The notes under the pieces were generated by a model. The model made no database searches. It was not told the DNA's origin and saw only the letters and a program-made list of their open reading frames with translations. A stretch of DNA of 64,000 nt, from NCBI RefSeq assembly GCF_000316605.1, contig NC_019683.1, positions 1,286,036 to 1,350,035 of the forward strand, given 5' to 3'. The DNA is from [Leptolyngbya] sp. PCC 7376 (GTDB taxonomy: Bacteria > Cyanobacteriota > Cyanobacteriia > Cyanobacteriales > MRBY01). Below, piece by piece: positions 27,101-34,751 of the stretch. How positions within the stretch are numbered: the first letter of the stretch is position 1; each line of letters starts with the position of its first letter. The position numbers were made by a program, and so were the translations under genes.

Positions 27101-28857
27101 ATGATGTGATTGGAACCAGTTGCAAGAGTTGGATCACCATCATCAAGGAAGGTAAAACTTTCGCCTGCACCATTAATCGTTACTTCCCGATTTATTCCAA
27201 ATCCAGCAGCAGTGGTAAATGTTCCAGCGGCAAGATTAATGGTGCGAGTACCGGTGACTGCACCAATAGAATCATGGGCATCTTGGAGGGCAGTACCAAG
27301 CTCTGTTGCCGTTGCGGTGCCTGAGCCGATGCTGTTGATATTGAAGGTTAGCCCGCCAGAGCTGTTCATATCGATAATGGCAGCACCTGGAAGAATAAAT
27401 CGACGACCAATAAAGGTTAGTGATGCTGTTCCACCACCACCCTGAATGATTGATTCTGAGAGAGTAATGTCACCACTGCCGCCAGTACCTGCACTTGTTG
27501 TAATGATGACGTCTGTACCACCATCAAGTGCAGTTACGATTGTCGCTGGATCAATATCTGATGCTGGAGGTGCTGTGGTGGGTGGGTTGAAAACGCCACC
27601 TGACAGTACTCCGGTACCAGTGCTCACGATATTGATATCAGTGGGGTCAAGAAGCCATTGTCCGGCTAAACCATTTATGGCACTAGCGTCAACACTTGAG
27701 CCAAAAACATCAAGATAGTTTTTACCAGAAGTTTCAATTAATCCGCCATCGCCGCTTAATAGACCACCCGTGGCGATCGCCTCTCCATAAAATCCTGTGG
27801 CATTATCCGCCCAGACAATAATTTGACCAGCATCTCCTGCGGTGATCGCCCTGGAATCTAAAGTAGAGTTGGCATCGACAAAAGTATTGAGAGCTGTTGG
27901 TAGTGTGCCTAAACCTTGGTAATCACCACCCACAAACATCTCACCACCGCCATTGGTGCCAGAGGTGTTGAGATTGGCTGATTCAAGGAAAATATTTTCA
28001 CCGAAGACACCGATATTGCCGCCCACTGCGCCAGAGGTATCCAGATTCCCCGTTATGAATGTGCGACCAGATTCGGCAGAAATATTCACTGAAGTGACAC
28101 TACTATCTAAGCCGCTACCTGTGAGAAGTTCCGGTAAATTGGTGGTCGTGAGATTGCCGGAGGTTGGGATGATTTCGAGGTTGAGAATTTGACCAGCTTG
28201 GCTCAGGCGTAAAGTGTTGCTCCCTGGTACGGCGATCGCCTGAATTGTGCCTTCCTCAGCAGTGAGATTTCCGGTATTAACGACATTAGAGGCAAAGAGA
28301 TTGATCGCTTGACCTGGTACGACATTCAGATCACCAGCATTGATAATCGCGCCAGTACCATCAAAGAAAAATTGTGTGGGTGCACCCGTGAGTTGAGCAT
28401 AATCCGCGCCATCAACCCAAATTTCATCATCGAAACCCAGACCCCACGCTGTACTTGCTGTAAAATCTCCTGCCACATTGAGTTGTGCATTACTGCCAAA
28501 CACCAAACCCGAAGGATTTAGCAAAAATAAATTGGCATTACTATTTGTGACTGAGATGAGACCATCAATAAACGAGGGATTGCCACCACTCACACGGGAC
28601 AAAATATTTTGAATGTCAGGGTTCGCGAAAAAGTTGGCGCTTTGGCCTGTTGCAAGATTGAAGTCGCTAAAGTTGTGAAATAAATTGCTGTTATTGCCCG
28701 CAGTGCTACCTCCAGTAATTGCAAAGGCATCACCTGTCTGATCAATGAGGGTGCCTGTACCATCCCCTGCTGGTGTGATCTGGGCGATCGCTGGCAGAGT
28801 ATGCAGGGTAGCAACGGGAAATAAAACTAAAAGAGCCGACAGACGCAGACGAAACAC
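24163..28857 (-). CDS. Secreted TPS / beta-helix protein with C-terminal CHAT protease domain
   Basis: 1564 aa. A signal peptide (LSALLVLFPVATLHTL, cleavage after PAIA) is followed by a two-partner-secretion haemagglutinin domain (about 25-140: SNLFHNFSDFNLATGQSANF, NLFLLNPSGLVFG). A long parallel beta-helix has many repeats of GGGIYN / TISGNTA type, then a linker with a DPDD run. The CHAT peptidase at the end has His1407 in IVHLATHGEF and Cys1450 in LLVLSACRTALGD, both catalytic positions intact. GTG 28857 is chosen over the upstream ATG because GAGAGG lies 7 nt before it and it begins the signal peptide cleanly. No TpsB transporter is adjacent. Export with surface exposure is inferred; the protease target is unknown. 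Confidence 0.9.
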   Translation of the reverse strand: MFRLRLSALLVLFPVATLHTLPAIAQITPAGDGTGTLIDQTGDAFAITGGSTAGNNSNLFHNFSDFNLATGQSANFFANPDIQNILSRVSGGNPSFIDGLISVTNSNANLFLLNPSGLVFGSNAQLNVAGDFTASTAWGLGFDDEIWVDGADYAQLTGAPTQFFFDGTGAIINAGDLNVVPGQAINLFASNVVNTGNLTAEEGTIQAIAVPGSNTLRLSQAGQILNLEIIPTSGNLTTTNLPELLTGSGLDSSVTSVNISAESGRTFITGNLDTSGAVGGNIGVFGENIFLESANLNTSGTNGGGEMFVGGDYQGLGTLPTALNTFVDANSTLDSRAITAGDAGQIIVWADNATGFYGEAIATGGLLSGDGGLIETSGKNYLDVFGSSVDASAINGLAGQWLLDPTDINIVSTGTGVLSGGVFNPPTTAPPASDIDPATIVTALDGGTDVIITTSAGTGGSGDITLSESIIQGGGGTASLTFIGRRFILPGAAIIDMNSSGGLTFNINSIGSGTATATELGTALQDAHDSIGAVTGTRTINLAAGTFTTAAGFGINREVTINGAGESFTFLDDGDPTLATGSNHIIVSGGTGDITIQNLTIRYGGTFATANGGGIYNTADTLNLNNVTISDNFSPGAGGGIYNDDGDVTITDSLFSGNSATGIFAGDGGGAIANDGTGNVTILRSTITGNSATSTGILGGVGGGILNDGDTLEIRNSTLSSNTATYGGGGIDNLGTFILANSVITGNTVTDITGYGGGLKLSLGGTATITDSLITSNTNAGYGGGIANFSATADLTRTTISGNTAVDDGGGIFNSTTLTLTDSTVADNTSTGGRGGGLYNEDLGGDLALINTTVSGNTATLGGGIYNDYDLALTNSIIANSTSGDIREGANSTISTSGVNLVEDGSITGASIITLDPSLTPLGDYGGIDVGDPNTGTSNLETHFFFFDSPALNRGDDSFVSSTTDQRGGTRIIDTAVDLGAVEFQGVSLALVSGDGQSTDINTDFDPVTVSATEVTFGNILENLEVEFDAPGSGASSDPTNLSGTTNASGVVSVTPTANDTVGSFEIQATTPTFSVSNTVLADLENTDPDDPDDPDDPDDGDFDDSCTGVTNCEDPVSDPEPEDGLADERGSNIAQITSKLEKVQEQTGVNPALIYAFFSPPEQDDLVATKDNRVATKVEDSKDGSEKDLTQWSYRGDRLSDFLNAEEKFLNPPEKLDNDEELELVMVTYSGKIIRKKVPGVTRRNVMPEVRDFIRGVTNPRFGNRYLKPAQYLHSIFLDPLEADIAKEQINNLTFIMDEGFRALPVAALHDGDKFLIEKYSIGLMPSFSLTNTSGYIPPRQNQLLAMGAAEFGDGLDDLPAAPVEAQIIADQIWQGDVFVDQQFTVENLLSAREQNPYGIVHLATHGEFRAGDNNNSFIQFKDQRVTIDRLSSLRLNEPPIELLVLSACRTALGDRQAELGFAGLALTSGAKSAIGSIWYVSDEGTLALMARLYEELQKSSIKAEALRQAQLSLLRQEVRTENNTLITPDGEITLPPELQQSQDLNLSHPYFWSGFTIVGNPW

Positions 28858-29254
28858 GGAAATACCTCTCGTCACAAAACCTAGAAAAGAAGAATCGAAT
28901 GGCAGGCATTCTCGCATTCTTCTACACCAGCAAAATTACCGAATCCGCACTTTCTGTAAAGTTTATTACGGTAGGTATTTTAGCGATACCCTTGCTCGTT
29001 AAACCTTGAAATGCGGTTAACAACTCTATTTTTAAAGTAACTGACTCCAATTATCTCAAGGTTTAGCGTTACAAAAATCATTACGATAAAAACATATTTT
29101 CAGCTGTTTTTAATCCGGTTGTGATGGGCTGTTGATGAAAATGACCTGAATAAGCACCTAATGTGTGAACTTGGCTGAAAAATTCATCTGTTTGGGTTGT
29201 ATGCCTTTCGGTAGAATTAAGTGCACCCCTTTGATGTGATGGAGTAGATGGCGA
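28858..29254. other. Divergent intergenic region
   Basis: About 400 bp between the divergent CHAT gene and the HTH-ParA operon. Promoters for both must lie here. I see no clear operator, hairpin or gene. Confidence 0.5.
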
Positions 29255-29773
29255 ATGTCTCTGCGCGATAAGCCTCTAGACTGGCAAATTAATGTCCATG
29301 ATTTCTATGTGCCTTTGATTTATAAAGGTAAAAATGTCGGTCTGATCGATCCCCAATACGCGAAGGGCATTACCAATATCCTGAATGGCGAAGAGAGTAT
29401 CAAAAAAGCGTTAAGACTCGCCTGTGAAGACCTATTGACAGAATATGAGGGTGATCCAAAGGATATAAATCAGCTCAAATCTTTGATGCGAGAGTATATT
29501 ACCCGCACTCGTAAGCCTAAAGCTGGAACCCCGGCGATCGCCGCATTACTGAAAGAAAGACAAAAAGAACTTGATATTTCCCAGCTAGAATTTGTGCGGT
29601 TTTGCGACTCCTATAAACTTTCCCCAGACGATCTCAAAAGTATTTATAACGGAGAGAACATCGAAAGCAGACTGTTTCCACCCCTATGCCGTATCCTCGG
29701 AAAAGAAACAGAGGATCTGATCGCAATTATTGAAGGTCAGGAACTCGACGATGATGATAACGACTTGCTATAG
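29255..29773 (+). CDS. Cyanobacterial protein with XRE-like HTH, upstream of ParA
   Basis: 172 aa. The N-terminal 90 residues are unassigned (PLDWQINVHDFYVPLIYKGK). The C-terminal part AALLKERQKELDISQLEFVR, then LSPDDLKSIYNGE and LCRILGKETEDLI, fits the pattern of an XRE/Cro-type helix-turn-helix, and the end is strongly acidic (DDDDND). It lies 8 bp before a ParA ATPase, so they are co-transcribed. By analogy with ParA partner proteins it may bind DNA or a cargo and stimulate the ATPase; that is inference. Confidence 0.6.
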   Translation: MSLRDKPLDWQINVHDFYVPLIYKGKNVGLIDPQYAKGITNILNGEESIKKALRLACEDLLTEYEGDPKDINQLKSLMREYITRTRKPKAGTPAIAALLKERQKELDISQLEFVRFCDSYKLSPDDLKSIYNGENIESRLFPPLCRILGKETEDLIAIIEGQELDDDDNDLL

Positions 29774-29781
29774 CAGTTTGT

Positions 29782-30690
29782 ATGGGTTCTATTGTTGCAT
29801 TCGTAAATATGAAAGGGGGGGTTGGTAAAACCACCACCACCATTAATTTGGCGGCTTGTTTGGCGAAAGATTACAACAAACGAGTGCTAATCGTCGATCT
29901 TGATAGTCAGATTAATGCGACCTTGAGTCTGATGTCACCAGTACAGTTCGCGAAGCTGAAAAAAGATCACAAAACCCTCCGTAACCTTGTTAAACAATCC
30001 GTCTCTAAACAGACAAAACCCCGTTGGGCTCCCACTGAAATTATCCAAACCAATCTCTGTGGCATTAATGGCCTCGATATTTTGCCAGGGGATATCGAGC
30101 TATACGAAGACTTTGTTTTAGCGGATATTATCTACGAGCGATCGCAGGGAAAACGCGATAACTTTTTAGAGTGCTGGCAAGAGATGGAGGACAATCTCCT
30201 CAAACAAATCCTCCGTCCCCTCGCGCCAATGTATGATTTTGTACTGCTGGATTTTTCGCCGGGCGACCATCTTATGACCCGCAGCGGCATTTTGGCTAGT
30301 GATTATTATGTGATTCCCGCAAAGCCTGAACCGCTTTCTGTGGTGGGCATTGGCATTCTTCAAGGACGCATTAAACAATTTAAAGACAATCAACGCAGCA
30401 CAATTGAATTGTTGGGCATTACCTTTACTTCCCTCGGTCGCACCACAAAAATGGCAGGGCAAGTGCAAGAGCGTCTCGAACGAGATTTTGGCAAAACATC
30501 TCTGTTTAGAACAGCAATTCCGATTAATGTGGCGATCGCCCGCGCTGTGGATTTTTATAAGCCTGTGGTGCTGACAGAGCCGAAATCGACAGGAGCAAAA
30601 GCCTATAAACGCCTTGCCAATGAATTCTTATATCGCTGGCAACAACACATAAAAGTTCCTGATTCTCCTAAGCCCGAAGCGGAAAGTTAG
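29782..30690 (+). CDS. ParA/Soj-family ATPase
   Basis: 302 aa. Deviant Walker A VNMKGGVGKTTTTINLAA, switch I-like IVDLDSQINATLSL, and Walker B FVLLDFSPG. The C-terminal VAIARAVDFYKPVV is typical of plasmid/chromosome ParA proteins. Such ATPases position DNA or protein cargo using dynamic binding to the nucleoid. No ParB gene follows; the preceding HTH protein may take that role. The gene sits in a chromosomal context rich in HIP1 sites, so this is not evidently a plasmid locus. Cargo unknown. Confidence 0.92.
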   Translation: MGSIVAFVNMKGGVGKTTTTINLAACLAKDYNKRVLIVDLDSQINATLSLMSPVQFAKLKKDHKTLRNLVKQSVSKQTKPRWAPTEIIQTNLCGINGLDILPGDIELYEDFVLADIIYERSQGKRDNFLECWQEMEDNLLKQILRPLAPMYDFVLLDFSPGDHLMTRSGILASDYYVIPAKPEPLSVVGIGILQGRIKQFKDNQRSTIELLGITFTSLGRTTKMAGQVQERLERDFGKTSLFRTAIPINVAIARAVDFYKPVVLTEPKSTGAKAYKRLANEFLYRWQQHIKVPDSPKPEAES

Positions 30691-30714
30691 ATATCGACAT
30701 TCTCGCCATCTACT

Positions 30715-31260
30715 ATGCGTTCTCCGTTCTTAACTCTATTGTTGTGTGCCACGGCTCTCGCCTCTTCCGGTTGTGGACTGCTCATTGCTGAAACCTCAAC
30801 TCAAGTAGTGGCTCGTATCGATGAAGCGACTGCGAGTCAACCCATTGAACCGCAAGTAACACCTGAGCCTCAGGCGATCGCCCCTGTGGAGAGTGAGCCA
30901 GATGTTCCCACTGTGACTGTCACCCGCTACAAAATTGATAGTCAGTGTAATGCTCTCGTCCCCGAGGATGTAGATGTGCCAGCCGTCGCTCCCCTCGACG
31001 AAACGATTAGTAAAATTGTGGGTGATCGCAGTAATGGCGACTTCCGTATTGCGGGCTATCGGATCAATATTGAAGAATCTACTAAAGCTGCAACCTTGGA
31101 TTTCCGGCTACCTGTGGATACTGCCCGCTCAATTTATTCTTTATCTAATTGCGAACAATTTGCCCTACTCGGTGAACTCCGCGAAACCCTCATCGCCAAT
31201 GCTGAATGGGATATTGATAGCGTAAATTTCCAAGTACAAGGACAAGATTTACAGTATTGA
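30715..31260 (+). CDS. Lipoprotein, GerMN-like
   Basis: 181 aa. The N-terminus FLTLLLCATALASSGCGLL has a lipobox Cys. A Pro/Glu-rich linker is followed by a ~110-residue domain (TVTRYKIDSQCNALVPED, ISKIVGD, AATLDFRLPVDTARSIYSLS). Its shape resembles GerMN (spore germination) domains found in many cyanobacterial envelope proteins. It is 24 bp after the ParA gene and likely in the same operon. The domain call is from pattern only. Confidence 0.6.
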   Translation: MRSPFLTLLLCATALASSGCGLLIAETSTQVVARIDEATASQPIEPQVTPEPQAIAPVESEPDVPTVTVTRYKIDSQCNALVPEDVDVPAVAPLDETISKIVGDRSNGDFRIAGYRINIEESTKAATLDFRLPVDTARSIYSLSNCEQFALLGELRETLIANAEWDIDSVNFQVQGQDLQY

Positions 31261-31273
31261 TATTAAGAGTAAT

Positions 31274-31290
31274 AGGGAGGAGATCTCCCT
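31274..31290. terminator. Hairpin between convergent genes
   Basis: AGGGAG-GAGAT-CTCCCT forms a 6-bp stem with a 5-nt loop, 14 nt after the lipoprotein stop. There is no T-run, so termination is only plausible. Confidence 0.35.
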
Positions 31291-31372
31291 TCGACTTAAA
31301 ATAAAACCAAGCCTTAACGAACTTCTTATTTATTCTGCATGCAAGCTACTTCTATGCTGTGCTAATGCAACA

Positions 31373-32215
31373 TTACAAAAGATCCTCAAAACCTGGAAAG
31401 AAAGGTTTTTGTTTTAGATCCAGCTCATCATTCGTATAAGATGCTTGTTCGAGAATTTTTTGACCTTCTCTACTCTGAATATCACGAAACCCTAGCTTTC
31501 TGATTTCTGGATAGCCCATTTTTCCTGACTTATTACTCCAGTTGGTACCAAATAAAAAACACCATTGATGTCGGTCTTCCAATTGCCTTACCTGCCAATG
31601 TGTTTTTGGCAAGTCACAAATATATTCAGCTAAACGCTTACAATTTTCTTGTTCTGCTGATTTTAAGACCCGCTTTATATTGGTAGCGGAAAAATAAATG
31701 AGAACATCGATTTTGGATAAGTGCTGTTGACTAAAGAATTTACTTAATTCTTCAAAAGGTGGTATGTTTCCATTTTCATCCGAATACACTAAACCGTATA
31801 CAGCCTTGTTCGATGTATTAGATTGAATTATTGAAGATATTTGTTCTAGAGCTTTTTTATTACCTATTGAGAAATATGAATGAGATGTTTTTGCAGATAT
31901 CTTCGCAACATTATCTTTAAGCTCATCAATAATATTTTGTTCTATATCGACAAAGAAGCAGCTTGTATCGACATTAAGCTCCTGTGATTTTTCAAGAAAA
32001 ATTATTGGACTTCCCTTCCCATATTCTTCATTGATTCCCGTCCCCGCATTCAAATCTATGAAGTGATATTTTGCCGATAACCAGCTTTTTCCTTGATGTC
32101 TCTTAAATATTCCATTTTGACAAATATTCAAATGAACTGTCGCGAAGTACTTAAATTGTTCTTGTTTGGTGGCTGTATTGTCGCTGAATCCTTGACCTGA
32201 AGAAGAAATAGGCAT
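31373..32215 (-). CDS. tcmP: Three-Cys-motif partner protein TcmP
   Basis: 280 aa. FIDLNAGTG then GSPIIFLEKS is the methyltransferase-like Rossmann start seen in TcmP proteins. VLIYFSATNIKRVLK and the C-terminal KMGYPEIRKLGFRDIQS and LKQKPFFPGFEDLL fit the family. TcmP is named for its frequent pairing with a radical-SAM-like protein bearing three cysteines, and exactly such a gene is divergent at 32329. Biochemical role unknown; these pairs recur in mobile and defence-rich regions. The gene is AT-rich and without HIP1. Confidence 0.75.
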   Translation of the reverse strand: MPISSSGQGFSDNTATKQEQFKYFATVHLNICQNGIFKRHQGKSWLSAKYHFIDLNAGTGINEEYGKGSPIIFLEKSQELNVDTSCFFVDIEQNIIDELKDNVAKISAKTSHSYFSIGNKKALEQISSIIQSNTSNKAVYGLVYSDENGNIPPFEELSKFFSQQHLSKIDVLIYFSATNIKRVLKSAEQENCKRLAEYICDLPKTHWQVRQLEDRHQWCFLFGTNWSNKSGKMGYPEIRKLGFRDIQSREGQKILEQASYTNDELDLKQKPFFPGFEDLL

Positions 32216-32267
32216 GCTTTATGGGCAACTTGTAAATTACATATTCCCTAGTATAATTAGAACATAC

Positions 32268-32296
32268 ATATTAATCTAAATAGATATTAATCTAAA
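32268..32296. promoter_or_regulatory. 13-bp direct repeat in divergent promoter, candidate operator
   Basis: ATATTAATCTAAA occurs at 32268-32280 and again at 32284-32296, a 16-bp period. It lies in the 113-bp gap between tcmP and the radical-SAM-like gene. A tandem operator for a shared regulator is possible. TTCAGGGAG just before ATG 32329 is the ribosome-binding site of the rightward gene. Confidence 0.45.
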
Positions 32297-32328
32297 ATAA
32301 ATAACTTAAATTTCAGGGAGTTCAAACC

Positions 32329-33372
32329 ATGCCCACTGTGAGAGGTACTGAGAGTGTAGTGAGTCCTCTACAGAAGAGTGGCTTGAATAAGAAAGGATTG
32401 TGTGACTATGTAATAAATGTCGCTTCTGGTTGTTTACATGGTTGTACTTTTTGCTACGTACCATCGACTCCCGTAATTCGTACACGACAAAAGTATTTTG
32501 AAACCCGGGGTGTAGCTAATCCTCAGATGGACTGGGGAAAATATCTATTTGTTCGAGAAAATATTGCAGAGCAACTAAATCTCACCTTAAGTCGTAAAAA
32601 AACATGGAGCATGACTGAATCAGGACAAGGAGTTGTAATGCTTTGTTCTGGTACTGATCCTTACCAAAACCAACAAACGGCAAAAGTCACAAGAGAAGTG
32701 GTGAAAGTTTTAGTCAAATATCAAAGGAATGTTCGTATTTTGACTCGAAGTCCTTTGTGGCTACAGGATCTCGATATTCTTGATTCTCCGTATGTGACTG
32801 TTGGCATGAGTCTGCCGATGCTTGATGATGAATTGAGTAGAAAAATCGAGCCATTCGCACCACCTCCATCTGAACGTTACAAGGCAATGCTTAAAGGTTA
32901 CGAAAAAGGAATCAGGCAATATGTGGCGATCGCTCCAACACCTCCGCAGACACAACTTACTAATTTTCAAGATCTGTTATCCAAATTACTAGTGGTCAAC
33001 CCAGAAGTTATTTTTTGGGAACCAATTAATGCTCGCGGAACTAATGGTAAGCGAATGCTCGCAGCAGGTCTAGATTTTGTGAGTTCAGTCATGCACCGAG
33101 ACTCTTGGGCAAGCAACTTCATTCGTCAGTGGAGAGATATTGAGCAAGCGGCAGATTCATTGGACTGCAAACAGCTTTTACACATATGGGCGGATCCCGA
33201 TTTGAGAGGCTTTATTTCAGACCAAACCTTGGACTATTGGCTTTTCAGAAGAACTGTGGAGAAGTGGCGACAAAATTCTATTTTTTCGACTAAGAAGGGT
33301 AAGCAACAGACAAAAAACAAGCTCAACGATAAAAATAACAGGCAAAAACCTTCCACAGCTTTAAGTCGCTAG
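32329..33372 (+). CDS. Radical-SAM-like three-Cys protein (SPL-like), TcmP partner
   Basis: 347 aa. The cluster motif is CLHGCTFCYVP near residue 35 (CxxxCxxC), binding a 4Fe-4S cluster with SAM. Later strands read VMLCSGTDPYQNQQ, VRILTRSP, VTVGMSLP and IRQYVAIAPTPP, the barrel pattern shared with spore-photoproduct-lyase-like proteins. The C-terminus is Lys-rich. Divergent from tcmP. A nucleic-acid-modifying or repair function is a reasonable guess from the SPL resemblance, but the substrate is unknown. Confidence 0.8.
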   Translation: MPTVRGTESVVSPLQKSGLNKKGLCDYVINVASGCLHGCTFCYVPSTPVIRTRQKYFETRGVANPQMDWGKYLFVRENIAEQLNLTLSRKKTWSMTESGQGVVMLCSGTDPYQNQQTAKVTREVVKVLVKYQRNVRILTRSPLWLQDLDILDSPYVTVGMSLPMLDDELSRKIEPFAPPPSERYKAMLKGYEKGIRQYVAIAPTPPQTQLTNFQDLLSKLLVVNPEVIFWEPINARGTNGKRMLAAGLDFVSSVMHRDSWASNFIRQWRDIEQAADSLDCKQLLHIWADPDLRGFISDQTLDYWLFRRTVEKWRQNSIFSTKKGKQQTKNKLNDKNNRQKPSTALSR

Positions 33373-33411
33373 AGCGCTGATTTTTTAACTTATGGTGAAT
33401 GCCAAAATTAT

Positions 33412-33427
33412 GGAGGCGATCGCCTCC
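33412..33427 (+). terminator. HIP1-centred palindrome after radical-SAM gene
   Basis: GGAGGCGATCGCCTCC is a perfect 16-bp palindrome, 39 nt after the stop. It folds as a 6-bp stem with GATC loop. No T-run follows. It is similar in design to 8754-8769. Confidence 0.35.
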
Positions 33428-33631
33428 CGATCATACGTTAAACACTAAGATTCCAAAGCCCCGACTTCTCTATAGCTTGTAATGAGGTATGGCGATCACA
33501 TCCATGCAGACTGATTAATTAGTAAATCAATCGTTTATCCATAGACCCTATAAATGTTCGAAAAACTACCGAATCACACAACTTGATATTATAAAGGTAG
33601 CAATATGAATAAATATTACGGATAAGCCTTA

Positions 33632-34618
33632 ATGTTCTGGATTTACGCCATTGGATTTCTCGTTCTGCTACTCGTTGTCGGGATAGTCCTTTATCTATTG
33701 ACCCCCCGTAGCTACGACTCCTCTAATACCGTCGCCACTTCCTATGATGAGTGGACAGAAGACGGCATCCTCGAATTTTACTGGGGTGAGCACATTCACC
33801 TCGGTCACTACGGCTCTCCCCCACGCCGCAAAGATTTCTTAAAAGCAAAAGCAGACTTTGTTCATGAGATGGTTCGTTGGGGTGGTCTTGATCAGCTTCC
33901 CGCTGGCACGACTGTCCTTGATGTTGGTTGTGGTTTTGGTGGCAGTAGTCGCATCCTTGCACAAAATTATGGCTTCGATGCAACAGGCATTACCCTCAGT
34001 CCCAAGCAAGCCCAACGTGCAAATGACCTCACTCCCGAAGGCGTTAGTGCAAAGTTCATGGTGAATGATGCCCTTGATATGTCCTTCCCTGACAATAGCT
34101 TTGATGTTGTCTGGTCAATTGAGGCAGGGCCCCACATGCCCGACAAAATGAAGTATGCAGAAGAAATGATGCGTGTACTCAAGCCCGGTGGCATCCTTGT
34201 GGTGGCTGACTGGAACCAACGCGATGATCGCCAAATTCCTCTCAATTGGTGGGAAAAGCCCGTTATGCGTCAACTCCTTGACCAATGGTCTCACCCTTCT
34301 TTCTCCAGTATCGAGCGTTTCTCTGAGCAGATTGCTGAAACTGGTTTAGTTGATGGTGAAGTAACAACTGCTGACTGGACGAAGGAAACATTACCTTCTT
34401 GGTTAGAATCTATCTGGCAAGGTATTGTCCGTCCTAAAGGTCTTATCAAATTTGGTGTTTCTGGCTTCTTTAAGTCTCTCCGTGAAGTGCCTACAATGCT
34501 CCTAATGCGTGTAGCTTTCGGTGCAGGTCTCTGCCGTTTTGGCATGTTCCAAGCTGTTAAGACAAATAATCTTAATTCCGTTGGCTCTGCCCAAACTGGT
34601 GAAGCGATTAACGCTTAA
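33632..34618 (+). CDS. MPBQ/MSBQ methyltransferase (plastoquinone/tocopherol synthesis)
   Basis: 328 aa. An N-terminal membrane anchor (FWIYAIGFLVLLLVVGIVL) is followed by a SAM methyltransferase domain: TVLDVGCGFGGSSRILAQNY, FPDNSFDVVWSIEAGPHMP and LKPGGILVVADWNQRDDR. The overall match to Synechocystis Sll0418 is very close as I remember it, including GEHIHLGHYG and the WSHPSFSSIERF region. That enzyme methylates the ring of plastoquinone and tocopherol precursors at the membrane. Monocistronic, with a strong terminator after it. The related gamma-tocopherol methyltransferase is less likely because of the N-terminal anchor and sequence. Confidence 0.88.
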   Translation: MFWIYAIGFLVLLLVVGIVLYLLTPRSYDSSNTVATSYDEWTEDGILEFYWGEHIHLGHYGSPPRRKDFLKAKADFVHEMVRWGGLDQLPAGTTVLDVGCGFGGSSRILAQNYGFDATGITLSPKQAQRANDLTPEGVSAKFMVNDALDMSFPDNSFDVVWSIEAGPHMPDKMKYAEEMMRVLKPGGILVVADWNQRDDRQIPLNWWEKPVMRQLLDQWSHPSFSSIERFSEQIAETGLVDGEVTTADWTKETLPSWLESIWQGIVRPKGLIKFGVSGFFKSLREVPTMLLMRVAFGAGLCRFGMFQAVKTNNLNSVGSAQTGEAINA

Positions 34619-34663
34619 GCTCTTCGGATTTAGTTTTTATATTTATCTGAACAATCTAATTTG

Positions 34664-34708
34664 AAACTACAGTTTCTTGAGCAATCATTAATCTGTAGTT
34701 TTTTTTGT
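34664..34708 (+). terminator. Rho-independent terminator
   Basis: AAACTACAG (34664-34672), 20-nt loop, CTGTAGTTT (34693-34701), then a run of T. It closes the quinone methyltransferase gene. Confidence 0.75.
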
Positions 34709-34751
34709 TATCCCCGTATTCTTATTACTGATTTTTTGATTCAGAACATTT

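Noticed and set aside
25694-28192. Several long open frames antisense to the CHAT-protein gene
   Set aside because: They arise from the repetitive Gly/Thr/Asn-rich coding sequence on the other strand and show no domain or start signals.
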